A stretch of 64,000 bases of DNA from Bacillus sonorensis NBRC 101234 = KCTC 13918 (GTDB taxonomy: Bacteria; Bacillota; Bacilli; Bacillales; Bacillaceae): the NCBI RefSeq assembly GCF_001592005.1, contig NZ_BCVZ01000008.1, positions 87,334 to 151,333 of the forward strand, written 5' to 3'. Below, piece by piece: positions 16,990 through 25,552 of the stretch. A program made the position numbers and the translations under genes. Each line of letters starts with the position of its first letter. The first letter of the stretch is position 1. The notes below the pieces were generated by a model. The model was not told where the DNA came from. It did no database searches and was given only the letters and a program-made list of their open reading frames with translations.

Positions 16990-18414
16990 TCAAAGTTTTC
17001 TTACTTTATTTTCATCTTGAACATCTTTTTTCCACTGGGCGTATCCGCCTGTCATGTTATACACCACTTTTATTCCAGCCGCCTGCAGCAGGCTTGCGCC
17101 GATAGCCGACCGAACGCCGGAACCGCATTGGACAATCACCGGACGTCCGGCAGGAATTTCATCCAGGCGATCCGGAATCGTTCCAAGCATCATATGTTTC
17201 GCACCTTCAATATGCCCTTCTTTCCATTCGTTTAAATACCGAACATCAAGAATTTGTGCATGTTCTTCTTGAAGCAAAGCATTCGCTTCCTTCGGTGAAA
17301 TGTTTTGGTATGATTCACGTGCTGAAGATGAGGCGACCGCTTTGTCTGCATCCATAGCATACGGAATTTGATCAATACCGATAGAATGCAGAGTTTCTTT
17401 GATATCATCCAGTTCCGCAGGGTTTGCTAATACATAAAGAGGCCGTTGATAGTCTACAATCCAGCCGGCCCAGGTCGCAAATGATGAACGAAATGGCAAA
17501 TTGATCGTTCCCTTTAGATGGTCTTTTGCAAACAGAGACGGCTCGCGTGTATCGATGACTTGTGCTCCGTTTCGAATGCTTTCTTCTAATTGAACGATAT
17601 CAGTCATTTCTTTTGTTGCGGGTACATTCGCCAACAGAGCAGGTCCGGTTTTATTCATTTGTTTCATCACAGCAAAATACGTGGGCGGTTCAGGCTGCCC
17701 ATCCAGCAAGGCTTCCACAAACAAATCTCGGCTTGTATGCTGAAAAGCCCAATTAAACCTTTTCTCATATCCTACAGTTGAAGAGGGGATCGCTCCGAGA
17801 GACTTTCCGCACGCACTGCCTGCCCCATGCCCCGGCCAAACTTGCATATAATCAGGGAGTTCCCTGAATTTTTCCAGAGATTCGAACATTTCATGGGCAC
17901 CTGCGTTTGCCGCGCCTTGTGCGCCTGCTACTTTTTCCAGTAAATCCGGCCGGCCGATGTCACCTGCGAATACAAAATCTCCTGTAAAGATGCCCATTGG
18001 CTGATCCGCATGTCCGCCGCCATCCGTTAAGATAAATGAAAGACTTTCAGGGGTATGGCCTGGTGTATGAATCACCTCAAATATGAGATTGCCAATTTTA
18101 ACATCATCGCCGTCTTTTAATAGACGGTGAGGAAGGTGATCAACATATTGATACTTCCAATCTTGCCCCCCTTCATCTGACAGGTATAATGTGGCATTAA
18201 GCGTTTCAGCAAGTTCACGTGCTCCGGAAACAAAATCTGCATGGATATGTGTTTCCAAAGCTCCCACAATGCTCATCCCATGCTTTTCCGCTGCCTCTAT
18301 ATACGGTGCGATGTTTCGCGCCGGGTCGATCACCACAGCCTGTTTTGACGTCTGGCATCCCACCAGATAAGAGGCTTGAGCTAATCTTTCATCATAAAAA
18401 TATTTTAATAGCAT
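16990..18414 (-). CDS. CstB-like persulfide dioxygenase-rhodanese fusion
   Basis: This 474-residue multidomain enzyme has three parts. An N-terminal metallo-beta-lactamase fold (about 1-250) has the iron-binding HIHADF and the HTPGHTPES and GDFVFAGDIGRPDL motifs of persulfide dioxygenases. A middle rhodanese-like domain (about 275-360) lacks an active-site cysteine. A C-terminal rhodanese (about 375-465) has Cys430 in VQCGSGVRSA. This is the layout of S. aureus CstB, which oxidises persulfides and passes on sulfane sulfur as thiosulfate. It follows the SQR gene by 66 bases, so the two should convert sulfide through persulfide to less toxic products. No CstR-type repressor is in view. Confidence 0.88.
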   Translation of the reverse strand: MLLKYFYDERLAQASYLVGCQTSKQAVVIDPARNIAPYIEAAEKHGMSIVGALETHIHADFVSGARELAETLNATLYLSDEGGQDWKYQYVDHLPHRLLKDGDDVKIGNLIFEVIHTPGHTPESLSFILTDGGGHADQPMGIFTGDFVFAGDIGRPDLLEKVAGAQGAANAGAHEMFESLEKFRELPDYMQVWPGHGAGSACGKSLGAIPSSTVGYEKRFNWAFQHTSRDLFVEALLDGQPEPPTYFAVMKQMNKTGPALLANVPATKEMTDIVQLEESIRNGAQVIDTREPSLFAKDHLKGTINLPFRSSFATWAGWIVDYQRPLYVLANPAELDDIKETLHSIGIDQIPYAMDADKAVASSSARESYQNISPKEANALLQEEHAQILDVRYLNEWKEGHIEGAKHMMLGTIPDRLDEIPAGRPVIVQCGSGVRSAIGASLLQAAGIKVVYNMTGGYAQWKKDVQDENKVRKL

Positions 18415-18480
18415 ATCGATTTTCCTTTCAGAAAAAATATTTAATAAAAGCGCCCTGATCGGCTTATAGCCTTAAGCACG

Positions 18481-19674
18481 CTACATTTTCCCTTTAAGCA
18501 TTCCCTTCCAATACATGATGGGGAGCAGGTTTTTTTTCAAAAAATACATGCTCCGGCGTTCAACAGCTTGATTAAATGGCATCGTTTCCCTCGGCCGTTT
18601 ATCATAGTCGAACTCGGCCAGCACAACCTTGTTGTAGCCTGTCACAACAGGGCATGAGGTATACCCGTCATATTGCGCTCTCAAAGGACGTCCATCCATT
18701 AAAGCCATCAGGTTTTCTACAACCACCGGTGCCTGCTTTCGAATGGCTGCACCTGTTTTGGAAGTGGGCAGATTGCTTGCATCCCCAAGCCCGAAGACAT
18801 TTGCAAAACGGTTGTGTTGAAGCGTGCGCGGATGAACATCGATCCAGCCTGCTTCATCGGCTAGTAAGCTATGTTGAATGAAATCCGGCGCTGCCATAGG
18901 CGGGCAAACATGAAGCATTTCAAATGGCCGGGTGATCATGCTGCCCGTCTCCAAATCTTCAAAAACGGCTTTTTTTCTCTCCCCGTCCACTTTCACCAGA
19001 TGCCTCCGGAAACACGCCTGAATGCTTTTTCGTTCCAGCACTTTTTCCAGAGCTGCGCGATATTTGGGAACATCGAAAATCGCCGGATTCGCTGATTCAA
19101 ATATGACGTTCGTCCGGTCGCGTATACCGGCTCTCCCGAATGCTTCTTCTGCTAAATACATGATTTTTTGGGGAGCTCCTCCGCACTTAATCGGTGTGTT
19201 GGGGTGAGTAAAAATTGCGTTTCCCCCTTTAAAATTGCGAATGGTGTTCCACGTATCATCAACATGTTCATATGAATAGATGCTGCACACGCTATTTTTC
19301 CCCAGCGTTTCAGGCAAACCTTTCACATGCTCCCAATGGATGTGAATACCTGGAGCTGCAACGAGGTAATCATAAGTGAATGTATGATGATCTGTTGTTG
19401 TGAGACGATGATTCTCAGGATCAAAAAATGCCGCGCTCTTCTTGATCCAGTCTGCTCCGTCCGGAATGACGGAACCCATATCACGCCTTGTGCGCTCTTT
19501 TTCTACAACGCCTGCTCCTGCCAATGTCCAAAGAGGCTGATAAGCATGATGATCAGCCGGGTCTATGATCGCTACATCTCCATGAAGGGCTTTTCGCTTC
19601 CGCAGAAGCCTCGCCCCTACCGTAATTCCTGCCGTACCTCCCCCTACTATGATCACTTTATAATGCTTCTTCAT
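18481..19674 (-). CDS. sqr: Sulfide:quinone oxidoreductase (type II SQR)
   Basis: This 397-residue FAD-dependent membrane-associated enzyme oxidises sulfide and passes electrons to the quinone pool, releasing sulfane sulfur. Visible are the N-terminal FAD fold IIVGGGTAGITVGARL (8-23), the second dinucleotide segment near 190-200, GLGDASNLPTSKTGAAIRKQ (295-314), and two candidate redox cysteines, Cys164 in PIKCGGAPQK and Cys341 in TSCPVVTG. These sit almost where the catalytic pair of S. aureus SQR is found. The start has a perfect AGGAGG site. It is the first gene of the two-gene sulfide operon. Confidence 0.92.
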   Translation of the reverse strand: MKKHYKVIIVGGGTAGITVGARLLRKRKALHGDVAIIDPADHHAYQPLWTLAGAGVVEKERTRRDMGSVIPDGADWIKKSAAFFDPENHRLTTTDHHTFTYDYLVAAPGIHIHWEHVKGLPETLGKNSVCSIYSYEHVDDTWNTIRNFKGGNAIFTHPNTPIKCGGAPQKIMYLAEEAFGRAGIRDRTNVIFESANPAIFDVPKYRAALEKVLERKSIQACFRRHLVKVDGERKKAVFEDLETGSMITRPFEMLHVCPPMAAPDFIQHSLLADEAGWIDVHPRTLQHNRFANVFGLGDASNLPTSKTGAAIRKQAPVVVENLMALMDGRPLRAQYDGYTSCPVVTGYNKVVLAEFDYDKRPRETMPFNQAVERRSMYFLKKNLLPIMYWKGMLKGKM

Positions 19675-19921
19675 CTTAAAACCTCCTCAAAAGAGCGGGA
19701 TGTTAAACATGTCACGATCATATGAAGGCACTATAACCATCTTTTAGGGCTCAACAAGCTTGCAGTTCACCAATCATGCCGAGCGTTTCTCCAGCGGAGC
19801 CCCATATGTCTGTTAATCGGAATAACAAAATTCAACCGGCTTTATCATTAAACATTTTAAAGAGCCCAGGATTCTTAATTCCTGCGGATTCTCTTACGTC
19901 ATAAACTCAACAGACAAAAGA

Positions 19922-21160
19922 TCAGAAGCATAGCGGCAGTTCTTCTAAAGCTCTCATCAGAAAGTTGCCTTTCCATTTGATCTGTCCCCTTTCACCTTTT
20001 ATTTGTAAATTTGGGCAGCGGCGCAATAATGTCGAAATGGCGATCTTTGCTTCCAGACGGGCAAGCGGTGCGCCAAGGCAAAAGTGTCCGCCGTGGCCAA
20101 AGGCAATATGGCGGTTGTTTTTTCTTTCAATATCAAACATCTCAGCATTCGGAAACATCTTTTCGTCTCGGTTGGCAGAGGCTAATGAAATGATGATCAC
20201 ATCTTTTCTTTTGATCTCTTGTCCATGCAATGTAAACGGTTCGGACGCCCAGCGCAGGGTGGTCAATTCAACAGGACTGTGAAAGCGCAACGCCTCTTCT
20301 ATGGCTGAATCCATCAAAGCGGGGGTTTGGCGAAGCTTCTGCAATTGATCGGGGTGATGGAGCAGTGCAAATATCATATTGGTGATTAAGTTTACGGTTG
20401 TTTCATGTCCCGCAACGATCAGCAGCATAATTGTCGAATACAGCTCTTCTGTGCTTAATGTAGTCCCTTCGCTTTCTGTCTGGATTAATGCACTGATTAA
20501 ATCTTCCGCGGGGTCGTTCCTTTTTTTCCGAACTAAATATTCCAGGTATTCGGCGAATTCTCCTATTTTATGATTGTTTTCTTCGAGGCTTTCAGGGGTA
20601 TCAGTAAAGTCAATAACCGCTTGCGACCAAACTCTGAATTTTTGTCGGTCTTCAAGGGGAATGCCAAGCATTTCACTTATCACGATAATCGGCAAGGGGA
20701 AAGCGAAATCGTCTGCAAGGTTCATGAAATGATCGGGCTGTACGTGGTCCAGTAAAGAATCAGCGATATGTTGAATTCTGTCTTCAAGCTGCAAAATCAT
20801 TCGGGGGGTAAATGCTTTCTGAACAAGGGACCTTAAGCGGCTGTGGTCTGGGGGATCTGAGTTGAGCATATGCTTTGTTAACGGTTCTTCATTTTCCAAC
20901 GGCATGGGACGGCTCTCATCTTCTTTTTCCGCAAATACATTTTCATAGTTTTTCTTTAACCTTGCATCCTTTAATAATTGGATGGCATCATCATATCTCG
21001 TCATAAGCCAGCCTTCACCCAGGTCTCCCAAAGATACGGGATAAACAGGGCGGGATGCGCGCAATTCTTTATATAATTCATACGCCTCTTGTTTAAATGC
21101 CGCCGAAGAAAGATGTGCTTCAGATAAGATGCCGGAACTTAACTCACGTTTTGAAGACAT
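19922..21160 (-). CDS. cypA: Cytochrome P450, CYP107-like
   Basis: This 412-residue soluble bacterial P450 inserts oxygen from O2 into an unknown hydrophobic substrate, using external ferredoxin or flavodoxin partners. The I-helix oxygen motif is AGHETT (250-255), the ExxR pair is in EEALRF (about 288-293), and the heme ligand is Cys361 in FGHGGHFCLG. The sequence looks like the CYP107J/CypA group, so the symbol is probable rather than certain. The start at 21160 follows GGAGG; an 18-residue upstream extension lacks a site. No redox partner gene is adjacent. A broken TetR gene lies divergently upstream. Confidence 0.85.
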   Translation of the reverse strand: MSSKRELSSGILSEAHLSSAAFKQEAYELYKELRASRPVYPVSLGDLGEGWLMTRYDDAIQLLKDARLKKNYENVFAEKEDESRPMPLENEEPLTKHMLNSDPPDHSRLRSLVQKAFTPRMILQLEDRIQHIADSLLDHVQPDHFMNLADDFAFPLPIIVISEMLGIPLEDRQKFRVWSQAVIDFTDTPESLEENNHKIGEFAEYLEYLVRKKRNDPAEDLISALIQTESEGTTLSTEELYSTIMLLIVAGHETTVNLITNMIFALLHHPDQLQKLRQTPALMDSAIEEALRFHSPVELTTLRWASEPFTLHGQEIKRKDVIIISLASANRDEKMFPNAEMFDIERKNNRHIAFGHGGHFCLGAPLARLEAKIAISTLLRRCPNLQIKGERGQIKWKGNFLMRALEELPLCF

Positions 21161-21346
21161 TGTTACAACCTCCATCTCCCTGAAAATTTTGTTAACAAAA
21201 CCTTTTATTAACATTATAAACCATAAAGATTAATTATGCTTTTTAAATCCATCCCGCAACATACAAGCCGTAATGTCTATTAAAATGTGATGTTGTCATG
21301 TCATTATGCATTTCAAAAACAAATGAAAGATATTTCTTCTCGAGTC

Positions 21347-21412
21347 TCACCAGTGATATTTTTTTAAAAACATCTTGGTAACTCCTCGACTGCTGCCGTC
21401 GACATGAATCAT
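21347..21412 (-). pseudogene. Possible 5' remnant of a TetR target gene
   Basis: A strong ribosome binding site (AAAGGAGG) precedes ATG and 21 codons (MIHVDGSSRGVTKMFLKKYHW) that end at TGA. The region down to the P450 gene shows no intact frame. It faces away from the TetR gene across the shared operator region, the usual place for the controlled gene. I recognise no family. The call is a guess based on position and signals. Confidence 0.3.
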
Positions 21413-21443
21413 TGATACACCTCCTTTCTGCACTGAACACTTA

Positions 21444-21473
21444 TTGACTAATGAACAATGTGTTCATTATAAT
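21444..21473 (+). promoter_or_regulatory. Promoter with TetR operator filling the spacer
   Basis: TTGACT (21444-21449) and TATAAT (21468-21473) are 18 bases apart. The spacer is occupied by the perfect dyad AATGAACA-ATG-TGTTCATT (21450-21468). Repressor binding there would exclude RNA polymerase. Confidence 0.75.
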
Positions 21474-21513
21474 GTTGAGCACATTACAATTTCAATCGGC
21501 AATCAAGCTATTC

Positions 21514-21531
21514 ATGTTCATAAATGAACAT
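21514..21531. promoter_or_regulatory. Second TetR operator
   Basis: ATGTTCAT-AA-ATGAACAT is a perfect 18-base palindrome built from the same TGTTCAT/ATGAACA half-sites as the upstream operator. It lies just ahead of the TetR ribosome binding site. Confidence 0.65.
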
Positions 21532-21566
21532 CACCTAAACAATTGTCTATTAATGGAGATTCACAA

Positions 21567-22065
21567 ATGGAGGACAGACGGACCATTAAAGAGGCATTTT
21601 TAAAACTTCTTCAGGAGAAAGACATCAACAAAATAACCGTTTCTGATTTAGGCAGAGTGACTTTTTATCTTCACTATAAAGATATTTTTGACCTGGATGA
21701 GCAAATTGAGAATGAACTGTTTGACCAGCTCGGGAGCTTTTATGATGCTTCCTTTCCAAGTGATGATCCGCTGAGCATGCTTGCCTTTATAGAAAAAATG
21801 ACAGAATACATTTATCAAAATGCTGAGATTTTCACTTTGCTAACCAAGCCGAAAAGGAACATTGTAACGATCGAAAAATTTAAGGACTTCTTTAGAATGT
21901 GATTGAAGAGCTAAGCATGGAACGAAAAATAGAAAAAGCATTTATCGTTTCTGGTGTAACAGGTGTTATTGAGGAATGGATCAAGAATGGGATGGTACAA
22001 GCGCCATCGTATATTTCGGATGTCATCCATCAATTGCTTTTAAAAATCGAATCGCAGGGTAAATG
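21567..22065 (+). pseudogene. TetR-family regulator, HTH deletion and frameshift
   Basis: The frame from ATG 21567 (site GGAG) encodes a TetR-type N-terminus. ITVSDLGRVTFYLHYKDIFDL lacks about eight residues compared with the usual ITVxDLxxxAxINRxTFYLHYKD, removing the turn and part of the recognition helix. It continues as a TetR ligand domain to a premature TGA at 21900. The remaining C-terminus continues in the next frame: VIEELSMERKIEKAFIVSGVTGVIEEWIKNGM through LLLKIESQGK, with a stop at 22063-22065. The two lesions should abolish DNA binding and folding. The operators it would have used are still intact upstream. Confidence 0.8.
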
Positions 22066-22092
22066 AAAAAACCGCTTAAAAGCGGTTTTTTC
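22065..22092. terminator. Bidirectional terminator between tetR remnant and rocC
   Basis: AAAAAACCGCTT and AAGCGGTTTTTT form a perfect 12-base stem, with a T run on either strand. It serves rocC on the minus strand. Confidence 0.9.
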
Positions 22093-22103
22093 AGATTTTC
22101 TTT

Positions 22104-23525
22104 CTATCGGCCATGATCCATCTCTGTTTTTGCAGAACTGCTGTTCATTCGTTTTTTTATACTCAGATGATAATAGGCGTAGCAGAAGATGATTAACGGG
22201 ACGCCGAAGTAGAGTCCGATGCGCTGATCCGGTATAAAAATCAGGCTGATCAATACGGCTCCGTACAGCGCAAATCCAAGGATGGGGACAGCCGGATAAA
22301 AGGGCGTCTTAAATTTCAGCTCGTTTATGTCTCCCCCTTCAGCCATAAACCGTTTCCTGAAGAAAAATTGAGAGGCGCAGATAGACATCCATACAACAAT
22401 GGTAACCATTCCTGAAATCGAGATGAGCCACAAATACACCGTTTCCGCTGCCACGACGCTGGTCAGCAATGAAAATCCTGAAATCGAAATGGTCACCGCC
22501 AATGCGCGGATCGGCACTCCTTTTTTTGATAAAGGCGTCAGCCGTTCTGGCCCCATCCCGCTTTTCGAAAGCGACCACAGCATTCTGGATGCCGCATATA
22601 GACCTGAATTTGCCACAGATAAGACAGCTGTTAAAATGACGAAATTCATCATATCAGCCGAATACGGTATCCCGACTTTATCCAGTACAGCAACAAATGG
22701 ACTTTCGATAACTCCTGCCGTCTGATATGGAATAATCGCAACCAGTACAAACATAGCTAATACAAAGAAAAATAAAGTGCGCCACACGACATTTCGAATG
22801 GAGCGCGGGAGCGTTTTTTCGGGATTTTGACTTTCTCCGGCTGCAATGCCAACCATTTCTGTCCCCTGAAATGAAAAATTGACCATGACGAGCGTTAACA
22901 GAACCGCCGGCAAGCCGTTGGGGAATAGTCCGCCCTCAGATATAAAGTTAGCAAAAAAAGGAGCCGGCTGTCCCCCTTGAAAACCAATCAAACCAAAAAT
23001 GGCTCCAACTCCAATCAAAATAAACAATACAATGGCCGTAACCTTTATACTTGAAAACCAAAATTCGGTTTCAGCGTAGCTTTTTGCCGACAATGCATTG
23101 ATTAAAAACGTCATCACTCCAAATATCAGACACCAAACCCAAATTGGCGCCTCCGGAAACCAACGTTGCATAAGTATCCCCGCTGAAGTGAATTCTAATC
23201 CGACGGTATTGGCCCAGCTGAACCAATATAACCATCCGACCATAAATCCTGTGGACGGTCCTATGTATGTCGAGGCATACGACTGGAACGATCCTGATAC
23301 AGGCTGGGCAACCGCCAGTTCTCCGAGACAGAGCATCACTAGATACATTAAAAAACCGCCTAGAATATAAGCCAAAATCGCTCCGCCAGGACCTGCCTGG
23401 CTAATTGTAAATCCTGACCCCAAAAACAGTCCCGTGCCAATCACTCCGCCTAAAGCAATCATAAACAGGTGGCGGCTTTTCATTGTTCGCCGCAATTCAT
23501 TGTTCCTATTTCCTTCTCTCATCAT
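22104..23525 (-). CDS. rocC: Amino acid permease RocC
   Basis: This 473-residue AAT-family amino acid/proton symporter has 12 predicted membrane helices and the family start MKSRHLFMIALGGVIGTGLFLGSG. It should import arginine, ornithine or related amino acids for catabolism. Long stretches (PEKTLPRSIRNVVWRTLFFFVLAMFVLVAI, GLYAASRMLWSLS, and IFIPDQRIGLYFGVP near the end) match B. subtilis RocC better than RocE as I remember them. Its start overlaps the rocB stop (ATGA), with a GGAGGG site inside rocB. A second ATG one codon later, at 23522, is better spaced. It is the last gene of the operon. Confidence 0.9.
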   Translation of the reverse strand: MMREGNRNNELRRTMKSRHLFMIALGGVIGTGLFLGSGFTISQAGPGGAILAYILGGFLMYLVMLCLGELAVAQPVSGSFQSYASTYIGPSTGFMVGWLYWFSWANTVGLEFTSAGILMQRWFPEAPIWVWCLIFGVMTFLINALSAKSYAETEFWFSSIKVTAIVLFILIGVGAIFGLIGFQGGQPAPFFANFISEGGLFPNGLPAVLLTLVMVNFSFQGTEMVGIAAGESQNPEKTLPRSIRNVVWRTLFFFVLAMFVLVAIIPYQTAGVIESPFVAVLDKVGIPYSADMMNFVILTAVLSVANSGLYAASRMLWSLSKSGMGPERLTPLSKKGVPIRALAVTISISGFSLLTSVVAAETVYLWLISISGMVTIVVWMSICASQFFFRKRFMAEGGDINELKFKTPFYPAVPILGFALYGAVLISLIFIPDQRIGLYFGVPLIIFCYAYYHLSIKKRMNSSSAKTEMDHGR

Positions 23526-25246
23526 ATCCCTCCATCATTTGCAGTGTTCAGCCAGACTGATTTACTTCTTAGAGACGATTTTGTCATATGATCACTCTGA
23601 AGCAAATAGACGGATGTTTTTCGGATCAGCTCGGGAAGCACCTTGAAGGTATAAGGCTTGTACACTCTCTCCGTCCATTTATGTCCGTCCTTCCCGTAAA
23701 CCCCCATATTAATTGATGGGATATTTAATTGCCGAATATCTTCAAAGGGAATCGTGCCAATCGTTTCCCAGCCGGGAAAGTTACGTGTAAATGAAGCGAT
23801 TTCCTCCTCTGTTTCATGGAGTGAAAGAAAGCTCCCATCCGCCAAATAGGGGAAGAATTTTTTATATGCGAATACTTCTCCTGTTTTTTCGGCCGTCTCC
23901 TCAACGGCTTCCTTCACATTCTTCAGCAATTGGCGATCACGGGCATCTTCCTCTCTCAAATAGTTATGGGGCAAATATGGGGGAGCATAAAATAGAATGA
24001 CCTTTGCGCATTGTTCCGGGTCCAGTTTTTGCAGTGCTTCCACAACCTTAAAGCACCTCATCCGCAGCTCCAGATGCTCATATTGCCGATGTGTTTTATG
24101 AATACAAGAAACCGGATCCAATCCCTTTTGTTTCAATTCCTCAATATAATTTTCAAGCGTGACAACTTGAATATTCCAGGATAGGTTCTTTTTTGGCAGA
24201 CGGGTTCGTTCCGAAAAATCGTCATAATACTCTGATAGTTTTTTCTCTACATCGGCACATGCTTCCACCGCCACCTGATACAGTTGGTCTATGACTTCTT
24301 TGGCGGTTTTTTCATAGATAAAATAATTAAAATATAAATAGCTGCTGACTGCGGTCTGGACATTATACGTCTCTTTATGATCTCTTTGATATAGACAGGA
24401 CGGCGGCATGATCAGCTCCCCTTCAATATGTTCAGCCAAGTGAATGTTATTGTGAATTCTGCTTGTCAGTTCAGAGGCAATAAAATTCGGATCAATGCCT
24501 GCCAGTGTATCCCCCACATGGACTTCGCGGCCGTAAATGTAAAAACACGGCAGGAGTTTGCCGGCAGCGCCTGTATAAATGTAGCGCGTATGATCGCCAT
24601 CGTATAACGGTGTAATAAAATCTGTATTGATGGCGGCAAGATAATGAAGCTTTCTTTCTTCCTGTAAGCGACGCAATTCTGAAATTGCAGATAAAATGCC
24701 GGCGTGCTGACTTTCTTCATCAGGATTAGCCATAAATAAAATATTCCCCGGCAGTTCATCAAGGTGCTCGCTAAAGTGCAAAATATTGACCAAATGAACA
24801 GCGATGCCGCTCTGCATATCGACAGAGCCCCTTCCGAACATCCAATCACCCGACAAAGCGTCCTTTCTGACATCATCATGAAATGCATAGCTGGAGAAAT
24901 ATGTGACAAGATGGTCAGGATCAAGGGCATGTTCCTTTAGAACGCCAAAATCTTCTATCCCGACCGTATCTAAATGGGCATGATAAATGACGGTATCCCG
25001 GCTATGATGATTTCCCTTTACAAGCGCAAATACATTTTTGCGTCCAAGCGGATCACCTGGAACCAGCTGCTCCCACACCTGTTCAGGATGTTCTTGGAAA
25101 TAAGGAAAGCTGGTCAATATCTGTTTGATATAATCGGCTATGTTCACCTCCCCCGCTGTTCCGTTAATGCTGTTAATGTTGACCAAACATTTTGTCAGTC
25201 TTTCAGCTTTTTCTTCCATCGTCAGTCTTCTTATTTGTTCATACAT
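23522..25246 (-). CDS. rocB: RocB, M20-like arginine/ornithine pathway hydrolase
   Basis: This 574-residue protein of the M20 peptidase/ArgE-DapE-like clan resembles RocB, an inducible arginine-utilisation protein thought to act as an N-deacylase. Metal-site segments are visible: HAHLDTVG near 90, GRGSVDMQSGIAVHL near 143, and NPDEESQHAG near 180. The start at 25246 follows GGAGG; a TTG five codons upstream is unlikely. It overlaps rocC by four bases. In B. subtilis, rocA precedes rocB, but here rocB is the first gene, immediately behind a SigL promoter. Its biochemical activity is not established. Confidence 0.88.
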   Translation of the reverse strand: MYEQIRRLTMEEKAERLTKCLVNINSINGTAGEVNIADYIKQILTSFPYFQEHPEQVWEQLVPGDPLGRKNVFALVKGNHHSRDTVIYHAHLDTVGIEDFGVLKEHALDPDHLVTYFSSYAFHDDVRKDALSGDWMFGRGSVDMQSGIAVHLVNILHFSEHLDELPGNILFMANPDEESQHAGILSAISELRRLQEERKLHYLAAINTDFITPLYDGDHTRYIYTGAAGKLLPCFYIYGREVHVGDTLAGIDPNFIASELTSRIHNNIHLAEHIEGELIMPPSCLYQRDHKETYNVQTAVSSYLYFNYFIYEKTAKEVIDQLYQVAVEACADVEKKLSEYYDDFSERTRLPKKNLSWNIQVVTLENYIEELKQKGLDPVSCIHKTHRQYEHLELRMRCFKVVEALQKLDPEQCAKVILFYAPPYLPHNYLREEDARDRQLLKNVKEAVEETAEKTGEVFAYKKFFPYLADGSFLSLHETEEEIASFTRNFPGWETIGTIPFEDIRQLNIPSINMGVYGKDGHKWTERVYKPYTFKVLPELIRKTSVYLLQSDHMTKSSLRSKSVWLNTANDGGI

Positions 25247-25290
25247 CGATAAATCCTCCAATTTTCAGCATTTCCTTTTCGCTCATTCAT
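25231..25290 (-). CDS. Possible 19-codon leader ORF overlapping the rocB start
   Basis: An AAGGAGG site 14 bases upstream precedes ATG 25290 and the frame MNERKGNAENWRIYRCMNK. The frame runs through the rocB ribosome binding site and start codon in another register and stops at 25231. The ATG sits in a small hairpin (CATTCAT/ATGAATG). It may be a coupling leader or only the scar of a deleted rocA gene. Confidence 0.3.
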   Translation of the reverse strand: MNERKGNAENWRIYRCMNK

Positions 25291-25342
25291 TAAATGAATG
25301 GTACCTCCTTTTTTGATTTTATTTTGCCGCACATCATGATCA

Positions 25343-25358
25343 TGCAAGATTGATGCCC
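25343..25358 (-). promoter_or_regulatory. SigL (sigma-54) promoter of rocB-rocC
   Basis: On the minus strand GGGCAT-N5-TTGCA fits the sigma-54 consensus TGGCAY-N5-TTGCW with one mismatch. The GG and GC are correctly 10 bases apart. Transcription should start about 12 bases downstream. Confidence 0.85.
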
Positions 25359-25433
25359 ACTATTTTTTGTGATATTTTGACTAGCATTTCATCTTAATAA
25401 TATCGAAATCATCCCAGTAAAGGCATTATATAG

Positions 25434-25493
25434 ATGCAAAAAATTTTGCGTATTTGAAGATTTTTTTGCGGGAAGACCGAATAATTTTTTTGC
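25434..25493. promoter_or_regulatory. Probable RocR enhancer region shared by rocG and rocB
   Basis: The dyad GCAAAA-AA-TTTTGC (25435-25448) and two further TTTTTTTGC elements (about 25462 and 25486) lie between the rocG terminator and the rocB promoter, about 1.5 kb downstream of the rocG promoter. In B. subtilis a RocR enhancer downstream of rocG serves both rocG and rocABC. Identity here is by position and dyad, not by a known consensus. Confidence 0.6.
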
Positions 25494-25505
25494 ACCTTGT
25501 AGTAA

Positions 25506-25537
25506 AATTCGGCCGCATGACTTGCTGCGGCCGAATT
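25506..25537 (-). terminator. Terminator of rocG
   Basis: AATTCGGCCGCA and TGCGGCCGAATT form a perfect 12-base stem with an 8-base loop. A short T tract follows on the minus strand. Confidence 0.85.
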
Positions 25538-25552
25538 GTTTAACAACAATAT

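Noticed and set aside
21243..21440. 65-codon minus-strand frame upstream of the P450 gene
   Set aside because: It starts ahead of the strong ribosome site that instead serves ATG 21412 in another frame, and it crosses the operator region. The text is not protein-like.
22104..23525. Naming the permease RocE rather than RocC
   Set aside because: Both are close homologues, but the C-terminal residues, the position after rocB and the four-base overlap fit RocC.
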